The translations under genes and the position numbers were made by a program. Below, piece by piece: positions 44,260 through 53,155 of a stretch of DNA of 64,000 nt (the stretch's first letter is position 1; each line of letters starts with the position of its first letter). The DNA lies in the NCBI GenBank assembly GCA_963702765.1, contig CAVPEB010000075.1:60921-124920 (forward strand). Reading direction: 5' to 3'. Under the pieces are notes generated by a model. That model searched no databases, was not told where the DNA came from, and saw only the letters and a program-made list of their open reading frames with translations. This DNA comes from DATMNR01 sp963702765 (GTDB lineage: Bacteria > Chloroflexota > Ktedonobacteria > Ktedonobacterales > Ktedonobacteraceae).

Positions 44260-44811
44260 ATGATGAATATGCTTGTTCTGCGTGATTGGCAGAGCTTCTA
44301 TATATTGACCGGAACCGCTTCGGCCACTCTGATAGGCTTACTTTTTATTGCGATCTCAATTGGAAGCAATCTTCCAATGCAGCAAATTACAAACAATCTA
44401 CATACATTCGTGAACCCCACTTTACTCTACTATTTTCAAGTCCTACTTGTTTCCTGTCTCGCAGTCATGCCTCTTCAAAGCCCATTTATCTATATTGGTG
44501 CATTTGCAGTTCTTGGTATTCTCAATATTGTTCTTACCTCGAAAGTTTCCTGGCGTATCCGTGTTATTCACAGCGAGGATGAGATAGGTATTGGGCATTG
44601 GACCTGGCACTTCTTACTCCCGTTCATTGCTGGCCTTCTCTTCATCGCTTCAGCTATTGGTTTCTTTCTAGACATTCAGCTTGCGCCACTAGGACTGGCT
44701 ATAGCAGATTTACTTTGTCTTACTATTGGTTTGCATAACACCTGGATACTCACTATTTGGCTCGCTATCCACCGAGATCAACGCCTTCAACCTGAGGAGA
44801 ATATGAGATAA
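44260..44811 (+). CDS. Hypothetical membrane protein, five helices
   Basis: A 183-residue protein of unknown family. Hydrophobic segments occur at about 16-35 (ILTGTASATLIGLLFIAISI), 60-80, 85-103, 125-145 and 150-170. It starts with a short cytosolic part (MMNMLVLRDWQSFY) and ends with a charged tail. The start at 44260 has GAGG 5 bases upstream. No catalytic residues or partner are seen. Confidence 0.6.
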   Translation: MMNMLVLRDWQSFYILTGTASATLIGLLFIAISIGSNLPMQQITNNLHTFVNPTLLYYFQVLLVSCLAVMPLQSPFIYIGAFAVLGILNIVLTSKVSWRIRVIHSEDEIGIGHWTWHFLLPFIAGLLFIASAIGFFLDIQLAPLGLAIADLLCLTIGLHNTWILTIWLAIHRDQRLQPEENMR

Positions 44812-44823
44812 GCAGAATGGTCG

Positions 44824-45267
44824 TCATGTGCATACAATAACAGTTGGATGCGCATACTTAGGTGGAGAAAACCAGCGCTGTACCTTGCAATGATGCCACA
44901 TGACTCTTCCAGCACCAGCCGGAATGACTATTATTTTCCCATTAGAAATTCTGAACCAGGTTACATTATGTGTCGAGATTGCACTATAAACAGCAAGTGG
45001 ATACTGAAGATCTCGCGCTGGACGTACCGTAGTTTGCCTTGGTACATTAGGCAATCCTGGTTGTATCAGGAAGAGTAGCATAATCACACAAGCCAGCCAG
45101 GCCAGCATAGTAAACCTGGACCGAGTATTTGCAAAGAGAGGTACTTTGCGCACAAATTTCAGCAATACAAGAGACAAAGAAGTGCCGGATCCGCTATCCT
45201 GTGGATCCAGATCAGTTATCTCAACTTGATCCTCATCCGGTATATGGCTGATGCTGTAATCTGACAT
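44824..45267 (-). CDS. Hypothetical single-pass membrane protein
   Basis: A 147-residue protein with an acidic N-terminus (DEDQVEITDLDPQD), one membrane helix (FTMLAWLACVIMLLFLIQPG) and an extracytoplasmic C-terminal part with VTWFRISNGKIIVIPAG. The layout resembles small anti-sigma-like proteins, but no zinc motif or sigma-factor neighbour is present. It is convergent with the five-helix protein. Confidence 0.45.
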   Translation of the reverse strand: MSDYSISHIPDEDQVEITDLDPQDSGSGTSLSLVLLKFVRKVPLFANTRSRFTMLAWLACVIMLLFLIQPGLPNVPRQTTVRPARDLQYPLAVYSAISTHNVTWFRISNGKIIVIPAGAGRVMWHHCKVQRWFSPPKYAHPTVIVCT

Positions 45268-45370
45268 TGATCATCTCACTTTGAAAACCATCCACCTCTT
45301 ACATTGTAATACGAATACATTAACTTTATTATTGTTAATCATAACATGTCTGAATTTCAAGAGGTCAACC

Positions 45371-45869
45371 ATGAAATGTACATTCACTCCGATGGACGAG
45401 GCAATTGCACGTTCAATACAAAGCTGGAACTATGAAGTCCCTTATAACATCTATAATTGGACGGCTGAAGATGATATTTCAGAGTTGCTGGATCGACGCA
45501 GCCCTCATTATGCTGTAAAAGACGAACATGGCAAGTTGATTGGTTTTTTCGCCTATGGCTCATCTGCGTTAGTATGGGATAGTGGCGAACCACACCTTTT
45601 TAGTGAGAACAACACAATCGCAATAGGCCTTGGTATGCGGCCAGATTTGACGGGTAAAGGACTGGGTCTGGCATTTGTGAAAGCAGGACTTGAGCTTTGC
45701 CATAGAGCAATTCAAGCCCAACTACTTTCGCTTGTTTGTAATGACTTTTAATCAACGCGCTATTCGTGTCTACGAGCGAGCAGGGTTTCAGAGAGTCGGG
45801 ATATATGTACAACCCAATGCTAATGGTGATAGGGAATTTTTGGAAATGAGGAAAGTAACAGCCTATTAA
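45371..45869 (+). pseudogene. GNAT acetyltransferase, one frameshift in a T-run
   Basis: The first frame (45371-45751) gives a GNAT start (FTPMDEAIARSIQSWNYEVP) and the acetyl-CoA loop region GLGMRPDLTGKGLGLAFVKA. At 45745 the run GACTTTTAATC has one T more than the motif needs. Removing it restores FNQRAIRVYERAGFQRVGIY and the C-terminus to 45869, a normal GNAT end. The full protein would be about 165 residues. The change in a homopolymer makes a sequencing slip or recent mutation equally possible. Confidence 0.8.
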
Positions 45870-45903
45870 ACCTCTGATTACTCTTCTCAAAGAACCTCAC
45901 ATA

Positions 45904-46920
45904 TTATAACCACTTGCGACGCCGAAAATACAAGATTTGCATGAGAGTAATGATGCCCATGCCTAACAGCGTAATCCAGAACAACTCCCCACTGTCGTGC
46001 TCAACCTGAGGCAAATGACCAAAGTTCATGCCAAAGACGCCAGTGATGAAAGTAATTGGCATGAAGATGGTAGCAATGATTGTGAGTTGTTTCATCACCT
46101 CGTTCAAGCGATTTGAAACAGTTGTGAGATACACATCTAGCATGCCACTCATCAGATCACGATATGCATCCAATATCTCAAATGCTCGAATAAGGTGGTC
46201 ATGAATATCTGCAAAATACGGTTCAGCTTCGACTGGAATCAGTTTGCCTGTTCGTACCACGATGGCGTTCGCAACCTCAACCTGCGGACTTAATGTCCGG
46301 CGCATATGGGCTAAGGCACGTTTGATTCGGAAAATACGCACCTGCACTTCGTTAGAAGTATCTGTCACAGTCACATCTTCCAATTCATCAACCAGGTCAT
46401 CTATAGTATCCAACAAGGGAAAATAACTATCTGTAAGTGCATCAAGTATGGAATACAAAAGAAACGCCACACCACGACTCATGAGATGTTCTTCTGGATC
46501 ATTTTTCCTGGCTTCTTCCAGAAGTACGTCAAGCCATGGAAATGATTCCTGATGTGCCGTGATAATAAAGTTCTTGGCAAAAACAACATCCAGTTTAGGA
46601 GTTTCTGCCTCTTCAGTTGTTGCATCGAATACCAATCCATGCACAACAATGTAGTAATAATCCTCACTTTCTGTGAATTTGGCTCTCTCATGCTCTTCGC
46701 ACATTGTTTGAATTGTTATATGCTGGAGTTTAAACACATCTTTGAGCATACTCCTAGATGGGTTACAATCTCCTTCTATGTCAAGCCAGATTAAGGCTTG
46801 AGGATCTCTGAGAATTTCTGGCAAATTTTCAAGCTGGAGATTGGTATGTATGCTGCCATGTTGCCAAACTATTATGCGCAATTGTTGCTTCAGCGGCTTT
46901 TCTTCCTGTTGTAGTTGCAT
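45904..46920 (-). CDS. corA: CorA-family divalent metal transporter
   Basis: A 338-residue CorA-like channel. It has a large cytoplasmic N-terminal domain, a long stalk helix (ALAHMRRTLSPQVEVANAIV and beyond), and two C-terminal helices with the GMN selectivity motif (FITGVFGMNFGHLP) between them, followed by a basic RRRKWL end. The ATG at 46920 with AAGGA 9 bases upstream is preferred to the TTG at 46938. It transports Mg2+ or Co2+ in typical members. No linked regulator is seen. Confidence 0.9.
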   Translation of the reverse strand: MQLQQEEKPLKQQLRIIVWQHGSIHTNLQLENLPEILRDPQALIWLDIEGDCNPSRSMLKDVFKLQHITIQTMCEEHERAKFTESEDYYYIVVHGLVFDATTEEAETPKLDVVFAKNFIITAHQESFPWLDVLLEEARKNDPEEHLMSRGVAFLLYSILDALTDSYFPLLDTIDDLVDELEDVTVTDTSNEVQVRIFRIKRALAHMRRTLSPQVEVANAIVVRTGKLIPVEAEPYFADIHDHLIRAFEILDAYRDLMSGMLDVYLTTVSNRLNEVMKQLTIIATIFMPITFITGVFGMNFGHLPQVEHDSGELFWITLLGMGIITLMQILYFRRRKWL

Positions 46921-47103
46921 AGAATATTTTCCTTTCAAATCTCACACTCAAGGCTATATACCTCACTTCTTGCGTATTATACGTTACTGTAACAGAGAGA
47001 TTTTATTTCACTATAAAGAAAAGCCTTGATCTGTATGCTATTATCCAGAAAACGCAAAACCTCGCACTGTGAAGCGGTTTTCTATTCTGAAAGGGAGTAT
47101 AAT

Positions 47104-47805
47104 ATGAATGCAAACAACGAACCTGAAGCGGTTGCAACCGTCGGTCAGGGACAAAAACGAGGCCCAGAAAAAGAAATAGCAAAAATGGCTCCAAGATGGG
47201 CTGCAATCATAGGTTTATTAGCTATTGGTGTATTCTGTATCTTTACTTCCAGAAATTTTTAGAATAGGCCCAAATTGGCTCCTTTTAGTAATTGAGATAG
47301 TGGCATTACTGCCTCTGGTTATTGTTCTGTCGACCCAACGTAGATTTTCACATCGTGCTATACGTATATATGCCATGATACTACTTGGTATCGTTACCTT
47401 GGCATTAGCAGTGAGTATTCGCTATTGATTATTAGTTTGCCAGGTGCAAAACAAGCGACTAGATTTACTTGGTTCTGCAGCGATTTTATGGGTCTGTCAA
47501 ATGTTCTCGTATTCGCATCATGGTACTGGGAAATCGATGGTGGAGGCCCAGTGAAACGCCATCTGTCTGGCCATCAAGCGGCTGATTTCATGTTTCCGCA
47601 ACAGGTGAATGGAAATGATGGAAGCTGGGCGCCGCATTTTCTTGATTACCTCTTCGTGGCATTCACAGGTGCAACTGCTCTTAGTCCAGCCGATACGTTT
47701 CCGCTTACACGTCCGGCCAAAACCCTGATGATGATAGAGGCGATGCTTTCACTCACTATTATTGTGCTACTTGCTGCTCGTGCGGTAAACATTCTCGGAC
47801 GATAA
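47104..47805 (+). pseudogene. Integral membrane protein (DUF1345-like), several frameshifts
   Basis: The protein is spread over at least three frames. From the ATG at 47104, the first has a cytoplasmic start (AVATVGQGQKRGPEKEIAKM) and a helix. The second (from about 47240) has LPEIFRIGPNWLLLVIEI and more helices. The third (to 47805) reads NVLVFASWYWEIDGGGPVKR, LSGHQAADFMFPQQ, HFLDYLFVAFTGATALSPAD and ends in AARAVNILG. A two-pore-channel-like YLFVAFTGATALSPAD stretch is well conserved. Shifts lie near 47240, 47430 and 47490. It is most likely a broken copy of a membrane protein with roughly 230 residues. Confidence 0.7.
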
Positions 47806-47814
47806 TTTAGATTT

Positions 47815-48927
47815 TTAAGGTAAGATCAGGTGAAGGTCACCAAATTCGTGCCAGAGATAGTTTTCTTTCAGTGCTTCTCGGTATGTGATTTCTAAGTGTG
47901 CGCGTCCCGTCAGCGTCTCCAACATTGCCAGATGCGTTGAGAGTGGTTCATGCAAACCAGTCAACATGCCATTGACAGCACGAATGCCGCGTTGCGGTGT
48001 AATAAGTATATCTGTCCAACCTTCACCTGGATATGTAACACCGCTGGCATTTGTCACTGTTTCTAAGGCCCGCACGACAGTTGTGCCAACGGCGATTACT
48101 CGCTTGTGTGCTTGATGTGCCGCATTAACTAGTCGTGCTGTAAATTCCGTTACACGATAATATTCTTCGTACACTGGCTCATCATGTTCTGTGCTTGCTA
48201 CTCCAGTGTGCAAAAGCAGTGGAGTGATCTGAATTCCTCTCGCAATCAGGCGAGTCAGCAATTCAGGTGTGAATGCGCGTCCGGCAGATGGCATCTCTGC
48301 ACTCCCCATTTCCGAAGCAAACACAGTTTGGTAGTAGCTCAGAGGCCAACCCTCCTTGACGTAACTGTAGCGAATAGGAAACCCATACTGATCCAGGTAA
48401 TCATGCAAAGAGATAGGTAGATTGAGTGTGGCAACCCAGAGACGTTTCATAGCATAACCTGGAGCATAGGGTGAATGAAAAGTTACGCTGGCTCCGAAGG
48501 GTAATTCAAAGGACTCTCCAGGGTAGATATCATAGAAAGGTTTCGTTGTCTTCTCCCGGTTATCCTGGTAGGCGCGCATTTCAACCACCCAGCGATTTGT
48601 CGGCAGATGAGTTGAGAGATGAAGTTCAAGGAGTGTCCCATCAGAACGTGTAGCTGGCAACGCAGCGTTTAGCGTTCCGCTGGTATTGATTACCAGCACA
48701 TCTCCCGATTCCAGAAAGTCTCCGATTTGACGAAACCGCGTATGCACAACGCGGTTCGTTGCGATGTATGAGACCATCAGGCGTACTTCATCACGTTCGA
48801 GGCCGCGTACCTCTGGTGGTTCGCCCGCTTCTAATGTGGACGGCAAGGTAAAGTTAAGCAGGGGAATTCCTGGCAGTCCCTCATTATAGTCTGTGGATAA
48901 AAGAATTGGCGTCTTACTCATATGCAA
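47815..48927 (-). CDS. queA: QueA-like S-adenosylmethionine:tRNA ribosyltransferase-isomerase
   Basis: A 370-residue protein. QueA transfers the ribosyl part of S-adenosylmethionine to preQ1 at tRNA position 34. Recognised segments are RDEVRLMVSY, FLESGDVLVINTSGTLNAAL, MPSAGRAFTPELL, LHTGVAS, VIAVGTTVVRALE and the C-terminal GMLTGLHEP. It is shorter and more diverged in the N-terminal half than typical QueA. No other queuosine gene lies beside it; the SDR gene is 6 bases upstream on the same strand, so they are probably cotranscribed. Confidence 0.82.
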   Translation of the reverse strand: MHMSKTPILLSTDYNEGLPGIPLLNFTLPSTLEAGEPPEVRGLERDEVRLMVSYIATNRVVHTRFRQIGDFLESGDVLVINTSGTLNAALPATRSDGTLLELHLSTHLPTNRWVVEMRAYQDNREKTTKPFYDIYPGESFELPFGASVTFHSPYAPGYAMKRLWVATLNLPISLHDYLDQYGFPIRYSYVKEGWPLSYYQTVFASEMGSAEMPSAGRAFTPELLTRLIARGIQITPLLLHTGVASTEHDEPVYEEYYRVTEFTARLVNAAHQAHKRVIAVGTTVVRALETVTNASGVTYPGEGWTDILITPQRGIRAVNGMLTGLHEPLSTHLAMLETLTGRAHLEITYREALKENYLWHEFGDLHLILP

Positions 48928-48933
48928 ATTGTA

Positions 48934-49641
48934 TCAATCAAGTTCCTTTGAAAGTATTCGAGCCGAATAACGCCCACTGGGTCGAACTCCTTTAAGCAGC
49001 TCAACGAAAGCGGGAACACTTTCTTCTGGTAAAGGACGATCACTAATATCCTCACCAGGGAATGCTTCCTGGTGCATTTGTGTGCGCATGTCGCCTGGAT
49101 CGACCCAGTAGACATGCAATGCAGGACTTTCAGCGGCTAGAATATTTGAAAGCTGTTCGAGCGCTGCTTTACTTGATCCATAACCACCCCAACCCTCGTA
49201 TGCTTCAATACCTGCGTCACTGGTAATATTGATTACACACGCACTAGATTTCAACTCTCCACGAAGAGCCTGAATGAGAGCCAGAGGAGCAATTACATTC
49301 GTGCGATAAACCTGCTCAAGTATTTCGAGAGGATAATCGAACAATTCAGGCTGCGGGCTGGGACCAAGAATACTGGCGTTATTGACAAGAGCGTCCAGAC
49401 CTCCCAAATTATGCGCTGCTTCTACAAGCTTGCGACGGTGACCACTATCCGTAACATCCCCGGCAATCGCAATGACACGAGTTTGTTTCGCAAGAATAGC
49501 ATGTGCTTCTTCGAGCGCTTCAGCGCCACGAGCATCGATGATGAGCTGCCAGCCATCAGCAGCTAATTGGCGCGCAAGGGCAAGACCCAGGCCGCGAGAT
49601 GCGCCTGTGATCAGAGCTGTACGAGTTGTGCCTATCGTCAT
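48934..49641 (-). CDS. SDR-family oxidoreductase
   Basis: A 235-residue short-chain dehydrogenase with TALITGASRGLGLALARQLA, NNASILG, ITSDAG with the Ser, YGSSKAALEQL (Tyr/Lys) and YWVDPGDMRTQMH. It starts at the ATG at 49641. It is 6 bases upstream of queA. The substrate is not known. Confidence 0.88.
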   Translation of the reverse strand: MTIGTTRTALITGASRGLGLALARQLAADGWQLIIDARGAEALEEAHAILAKQTRVIAIAGDVTDSGHRRKLVEAAHNLGGLDALVNNASILGPSPQPELFDYPLEILEQVYRTNVIAPLALIQALRGELKSSACVINITSDAGIEAYEGWGGYGSSKAALEQLSNILAAESPALHVYWVDPGDMRTQMHQEAFPGEDISDRPLPEESVPAFVELLKGVRPSGRYSARILSKELD

Positions 49642-49863
49642 TGTATTATTTCCTTCAAGCTTTGTTCTCGAAATGAGTAATACCTTTTAACCGCGCAAAG
49701 GTATCATATTTCTGCTATAACTATACCTGATACTTCATCTATTAGCTTCAGGCAAAGTGCCAGTTTTTCACTGCACAAAGGTACAGTCCTTTGAAATTCA
49801 TTCCACCATTGCAGATTCCCAAACTTGAACTGAATTGATGAAATGTGGAGGTGTAATGATGGC

Positions 49864-50076
49864 TCATTGATTCCAACATATTCGTCCAGGAGCACTGCAA
49901 AGGTTGAAGAGAATGCACATGGAATGGAGAACACTTGCTTGTCATTCTGAGCGTCAGCGAAGAATCTCGTAGCCCAACGTGTGAGATTCTTCGCTGACGC
50001 TCAGAATGACAGTGGTGGCCAGCTTCGTCTTTCTTCGCTAGATGTAGCTGATAGGGCAATATGTTGGAATCAATGA
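49864..50076. repeat. Nested palindromic repeat element
   Basis: The outer arms are a perfect 19-bp inverted repeat (49864-49882 and 50058-50076, TCATTGATTCCAACATATT and its complement). The inner arms are a perfect 28-bp inverted repeat (49941-49968 and 49983-50010) with a 14-base loop. Together they span 213 bases with no open frame. This looks like a small non-coding mobile or structural element such as a MITE with an internal hairpin. The rest of 49642-50195 is noncoding. Confidence 0.7.
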
Positions 50077-50112
50077 ATGATGGCATTTAACAAATTTATT
50101 CCGCCCTCTGTA

Positions 50113-50152
50113 AGGGCCGATGCATCGTTCCCAACGCCGATGTATCGGCCCT
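50113..50152. repeat. Palindromic GGGCCGAT repeat
   Basis: AGGGCCGATGCATCG (50113-50127) pairs with CGATGTATCGGCCCT (50138-50152) with one mismatch. A related palindrome lies at 51214-51256, on the other side of the DUF4349 gene. Confidence 0.6.
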
Positions 50153-50195
50153 CCCTGGCTTTCTCGCTTCCCGTTCTAAAAGTTATATTGCATCA

Positions 50196-51137
50196 TTATG
50201 TGGAAGAGGTCATTGTCGACCTCGGATGTATTCTTCTCCAGATGAACCATCCTAAAAGCGCAACAGGTATGAGGTAGATGCTGAATACACCAACCCAGAT
50301 CAACAGAGAAGCCAAACCCTGACCAAAAGCCAGAGCTGCTGCCCACGAGTCATGTAATGCCTGTCCCAGACTCCATGGCGTCGAAGATGGGGGTGGCGTA
50401 ATCGGTGCAATTGGTTGCAGGCCGATAGTTACTGTATAAAATGTGGTTTGGTTTTTCAAGAGATTAAGATGAGCTTCAATATCTTCGATCTGACCCTCGA
50501 CATCTGTCAACCTGCTCTCGATCGTAATAATGTCACCTAAAGTATTTGTACTGCTCATTAAAGTTAGCAGGCGCTGTTGTTCACCGCGAAGATTCGTCAG
50601 GCGTGATTGTGTATCAATATAATCATTCGTCACATCCTGCACACTTTCGTGCAAGCTGGTCAGTTTGCCTCCGTGTTGCTGAGCATAGCCAGCAAGGTAC
50701 TCTTCGATTTGTGTGTATTGCGCGGAAGTTACTGAGAAAGTCATGTTGACATTATAAAGATTGTCATACGTCTGCTCATAGTCGATTCCGGCTGAAGTCG
50801 AACGCGGGTCTGTTGTAGTGATCCAGGATTGAAGATCACTGGCTACTTGTCGCGTATCTTTCACCAACATATTCACCTGGAGTGATTTGATCAGGTATTG
50901 CGGCCCAATTGATGTTGAAGGTTTAACATTCTGACCGGAAGACGAGCTAGAAGCTTGAGAGGATGCATTTGCTACCTGATGGACGGGAGCATTAACTGAG
51001 AACTCTGAGCTTCCAGATGATGTTGAGGACGAACCGCCACAAGCTGCAAGTAAAAGAGCCAGTATGGCCAGTATTCCCCCAAAAACCAGGCGATTTCGAT
51101 AGTGTTTAGAAACGTTCTTTTTCATCAGATTTCGCAT
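50196..51137 (-). CDS. DUF4349 lipoprotein
   Basis: A 313-residue lipoprotein. A basic start and signal end in the lipobox LLLAACGGS, followed by a Ser-rich linker (about 35-75). The DUF4349 domain (about 80-255) has LIKSLQVNMLVKDTRQVASD, VNMTFSVTSAQYTQIEEYLA, SVQDVTNDYIDTQSRLTNLR (coiled-coil) and ITIESRLTDVEGQIEDIEAH. A C-terminal membrane helix (LLIWVGVFSIYLIPVALLG) ends in RRIHPRS. Members are membrane-anchored proteins of unknown role. Related palindromes flank the gene on both sides. Confidence 0.85.
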   Translation of the reverse strand: MRNLMKKNVSKHYRNRLVFGGILAILALLLAACGGSSSTSSGSSEFSVNAPVHQVANASSQASSSSSGQNVKPSTSIGPQYLIKSLQVNMLVKDTRQVASDLQSWITTTDPRSTSAGIDYEQTYDNLYNVNMTFSVTSAQYTQIEEYLAGYAQQHGGKLTSLHESVQDVTNDYIDTQSRLTNLRGEQQRLLTLMSSTNTLGDIITIESRLTDVEGQIEDIEAHLNLLKNQTTFYTVTIGLQPIAPITPPPSSTPWSLGQALHDSWAAALAFGQGLASLLIWVGVFSIYLIPVALLGWFIWRRIHPRSTMTSST

Positions 51138-51213
51138 TGTGTCACTCCTTATTTATTACAAGATGTTGTAAGACATAAAGTGATGCCCAGGTAATGTAAT
51201 AACCCAAATGCTT

Positions 51214-51256
51214 GTAGGGGCCGATTTATCGCGCGCACCGCCGATTCATCGGCCTA
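51214..51256. repeat. Palindromic GGGGCCGAT repeat, second copy
   Basis: GTAGGGGCCGATTTATCG (51214-51231) pairs with CGATTCATCGGCCTAC (51241-51256 region) with a 2-base bulge and one mismatch. It lies in the 51138-51695 gap upstream of the DUF4349 gene. The rest of that gap holds the aceA promoter region. Confidence 0.55.
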
Positions 51257-51525
51257 CGTGGCCTTCAAGATGCCTCTCTAATTTTGTTAATCCGCATTCA
51301 TGACACTACTTATTCTGTCTCTGAGGAGATTCATCTCACCCCTTTCACCGAACTGACGGAACTAAACAACGAAAAGTTCCACTTGACAGCTTCTGGTATA
51401 AACATTGTATATAACCTTCCGATTATGATTAGAATAAATATCTTCTATATATCTCCATCAAACACGAAATGAAGCACGTTGAGACGGCTTTTCACCAAAT
51501 TAATACTCTCAAACGGTATCGTTTT

Positions 51526-51576
51526 TTGCTATACATAACCATTTACTTATATATAGCTTCAGAACCTTTGAAGCTA
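51526..51576 (+). promoter_or_regulatory. Possible aceA promoter with overlapping operator
   Basis: A weak -35 (TTGCTA, 51526-51531) and an AT-rich -10 region near 51549-51555 are followed by an inverted repeat TAGCTTCA (51554-51561) / TGAAGCTA (51569-51576). A palindrome overlapping the likely start site would suit repression of the glyoxylate shunt, but the promoter elements are weak. Confidence 0.35.
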
Positions 51577-51695
51577 TTCCCTATCTTCTCGAGGCAGTTC
51601 AATGGTATGCTATTCCTATGAGTGGAACAGCGCAAACGATGGAGTTTGCCAGATGGCTCACAATTAGCCTCAGAAGATTAGGAAAGGTTTTCAGA

Positions 51696-53048
51696 ATGAG
51701 CGAACATCATGCGACAAATGGGAATGGACATAGTAAAAATGGCATGAATGGCCATAGTAAAAGTAAGCATGTAATGAACGCTTACGATGCTGCCGAACTT
51801 GCTGCACAGTGGAAAGAGAATGCACGATGGCAAGGAATTACGCGACCTTACAGCGCTGAAGATGTGATACGGCTGCGTGGGTCTGTGAAAATTGAATACA
51901 CGTTGGCAAGTCTTGGAGCAGAGCGACTCTGGAATCTTTTACATACTGAGCCTTATATTGGAGCCCTGGGTGCATTGACAGGAAACCAGGCAGTACAGCA
52001 GGTAAAGGCAGGATTACAGGCAATATATCTGAGTGGCTGGCAAGTTGCTGCTGACGCAAACCTGGCCGGACAAATGTACCCAGATCAAAGCCTTTATCCG
52101 GCAAATAGTGTGCCGAATGTGGTACGCAAAATAAACCAGGCTTTACAACGAGCCGACCAGATCCAACATTCTGAAGGCAAAGGCGACATCAACTGGTTTG
52201 CGCCCATTGTAGCGGATGCTGAAGCCGGCTTTGGCGGACCCCTCAATGTCTTCGAATTGATGAAATCGATGATTGAGGCAGGAGCAGCGGGTGTGCATTT
52301 TGAAGACCAGTTGTCGTCCGAGAAAAAATGCGGGCATATGGGTGGGAAAGTGCTCGTTCCAACACAATCAGCAATCAAGCACCTTGTATCTGCACGTCTA
52401 GCCGCTGATGTACTGGGTGTGCCAACACTCATTGTTGCCAGAACTGACGCCAATGGAGCACATTTGATCACCAGTGATATCGATCCTGTCGACCACAAAT
52501 TCCTCACCAGAGAGCGAACCCCGGAGGGCTTCTACAGAATGCATGGCGGAATCAAAGCAGCCATTGCCAGAGGACTTTCCTACGCTCCATATTGCGACCT
52601 GATCTGGTGTGAAACCTCCGAACCAAATCTCAAAGAGGCACAGCACTTCGCCGATGAAATACACGCGCAATATCCTGGCAAGATGCTCGCTTATAATTGC
52701 TCACCGTCATTTAACTGGCGTAAGAAGTTGGACTCCAACACGATTGCCGTCTTCCAGAAAGAACTTGCAAAGATGGGATATAAATTCCAATTCATCACAC
52801 TGGCTGGATTCCATGCTCTCAACTACAGCATGTTCAACCTGGCTCTTGGCTATCGCGATCATGGAATGACAGCGTATTCTGAACTACAAGAGGCCGAGTT
52901 TGCGCTCGAACAGTATGGATATACTGCAACAAAGCATCAGCGTGAAGTTGGCACTGGATACTTCGATGAAGTAGCTCAGATTGTCTCAGGAGGTCTGTCT
53001 TCGACGACCGCTTTAGAAGGCTCGACCGAGGTGGATCAGTTCGTTTAG
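51696..53048 (+). CDS. aceA: Isocitrate lyase
   Basis: A 450-residue enzyme that splits isocitrate into glyoxylate and succinate, the first step of the glyoxylate shunt. The active-site loop KKCGHMGGKVL carries the catalytic Cys. Metal and substrate residues lie in VADAEAGFGGPLNVFEL, GVHFEDQLSSEKKC and LIVARTDANGAH. FITLAGFHALNYSMF and the C-terminal EFALEQYGYTATKHQ are typical. The ATG at 51696 with AGGAAAGG 8 bases upstream is preferred to 51618. The low-complexity N-terminus (NGNGHSKNGMNGHSKSK) is unusual. aceB follows 107 bases downstream. Confidence 0.96.
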   Translation: MSEHHATNGNGHSKNGMNGHSKSKHVMNAYDAAELAAQWKENARWQGITRPYSAEDVIRLRGSVKIEYTLASLGAERLWNLLHTEPYIGALGALTGNQAVQQVKAGLQAIYLSGWQVAADANLAGQMYPDQSLYPANSVPNVVRKINQALQRADQIQHSEGKGDINWFAPIVADAEAGFGGPLNVFELMKSMIEAGAAGVHFEDQLSSEKKCGHMGGKVLVPTQSAIKHLVSARLAADVLGVPTLIVARTDANGAHLITSDIDPVDHKFLTRERTPEGFYRMHGGIKAAIARGLSYAPYCDLIWCETSEPNLKEAQHFADEIHAQYPGKMLAYNCSPSFNWRKKLDSNTIAVFQKELAKMGYKFQFITLAGFHALNYSMFNLALGYRDHGMTAYSELQEAEFALEQYGYTATKHQREVGTGYFDEVAQIVSGGLSSTTALEGSTEVDQFV

Positions 53049-53155
53049 TACTCTCTTCCTTACAGTTCAGCAACGCCACTTTTGAAAAGCGTGAACGACA
53101 ATTGCCTGCTGTATGATAGTATTCATATAGGCAGGCAAGTTCAATAGAGAAAGCT

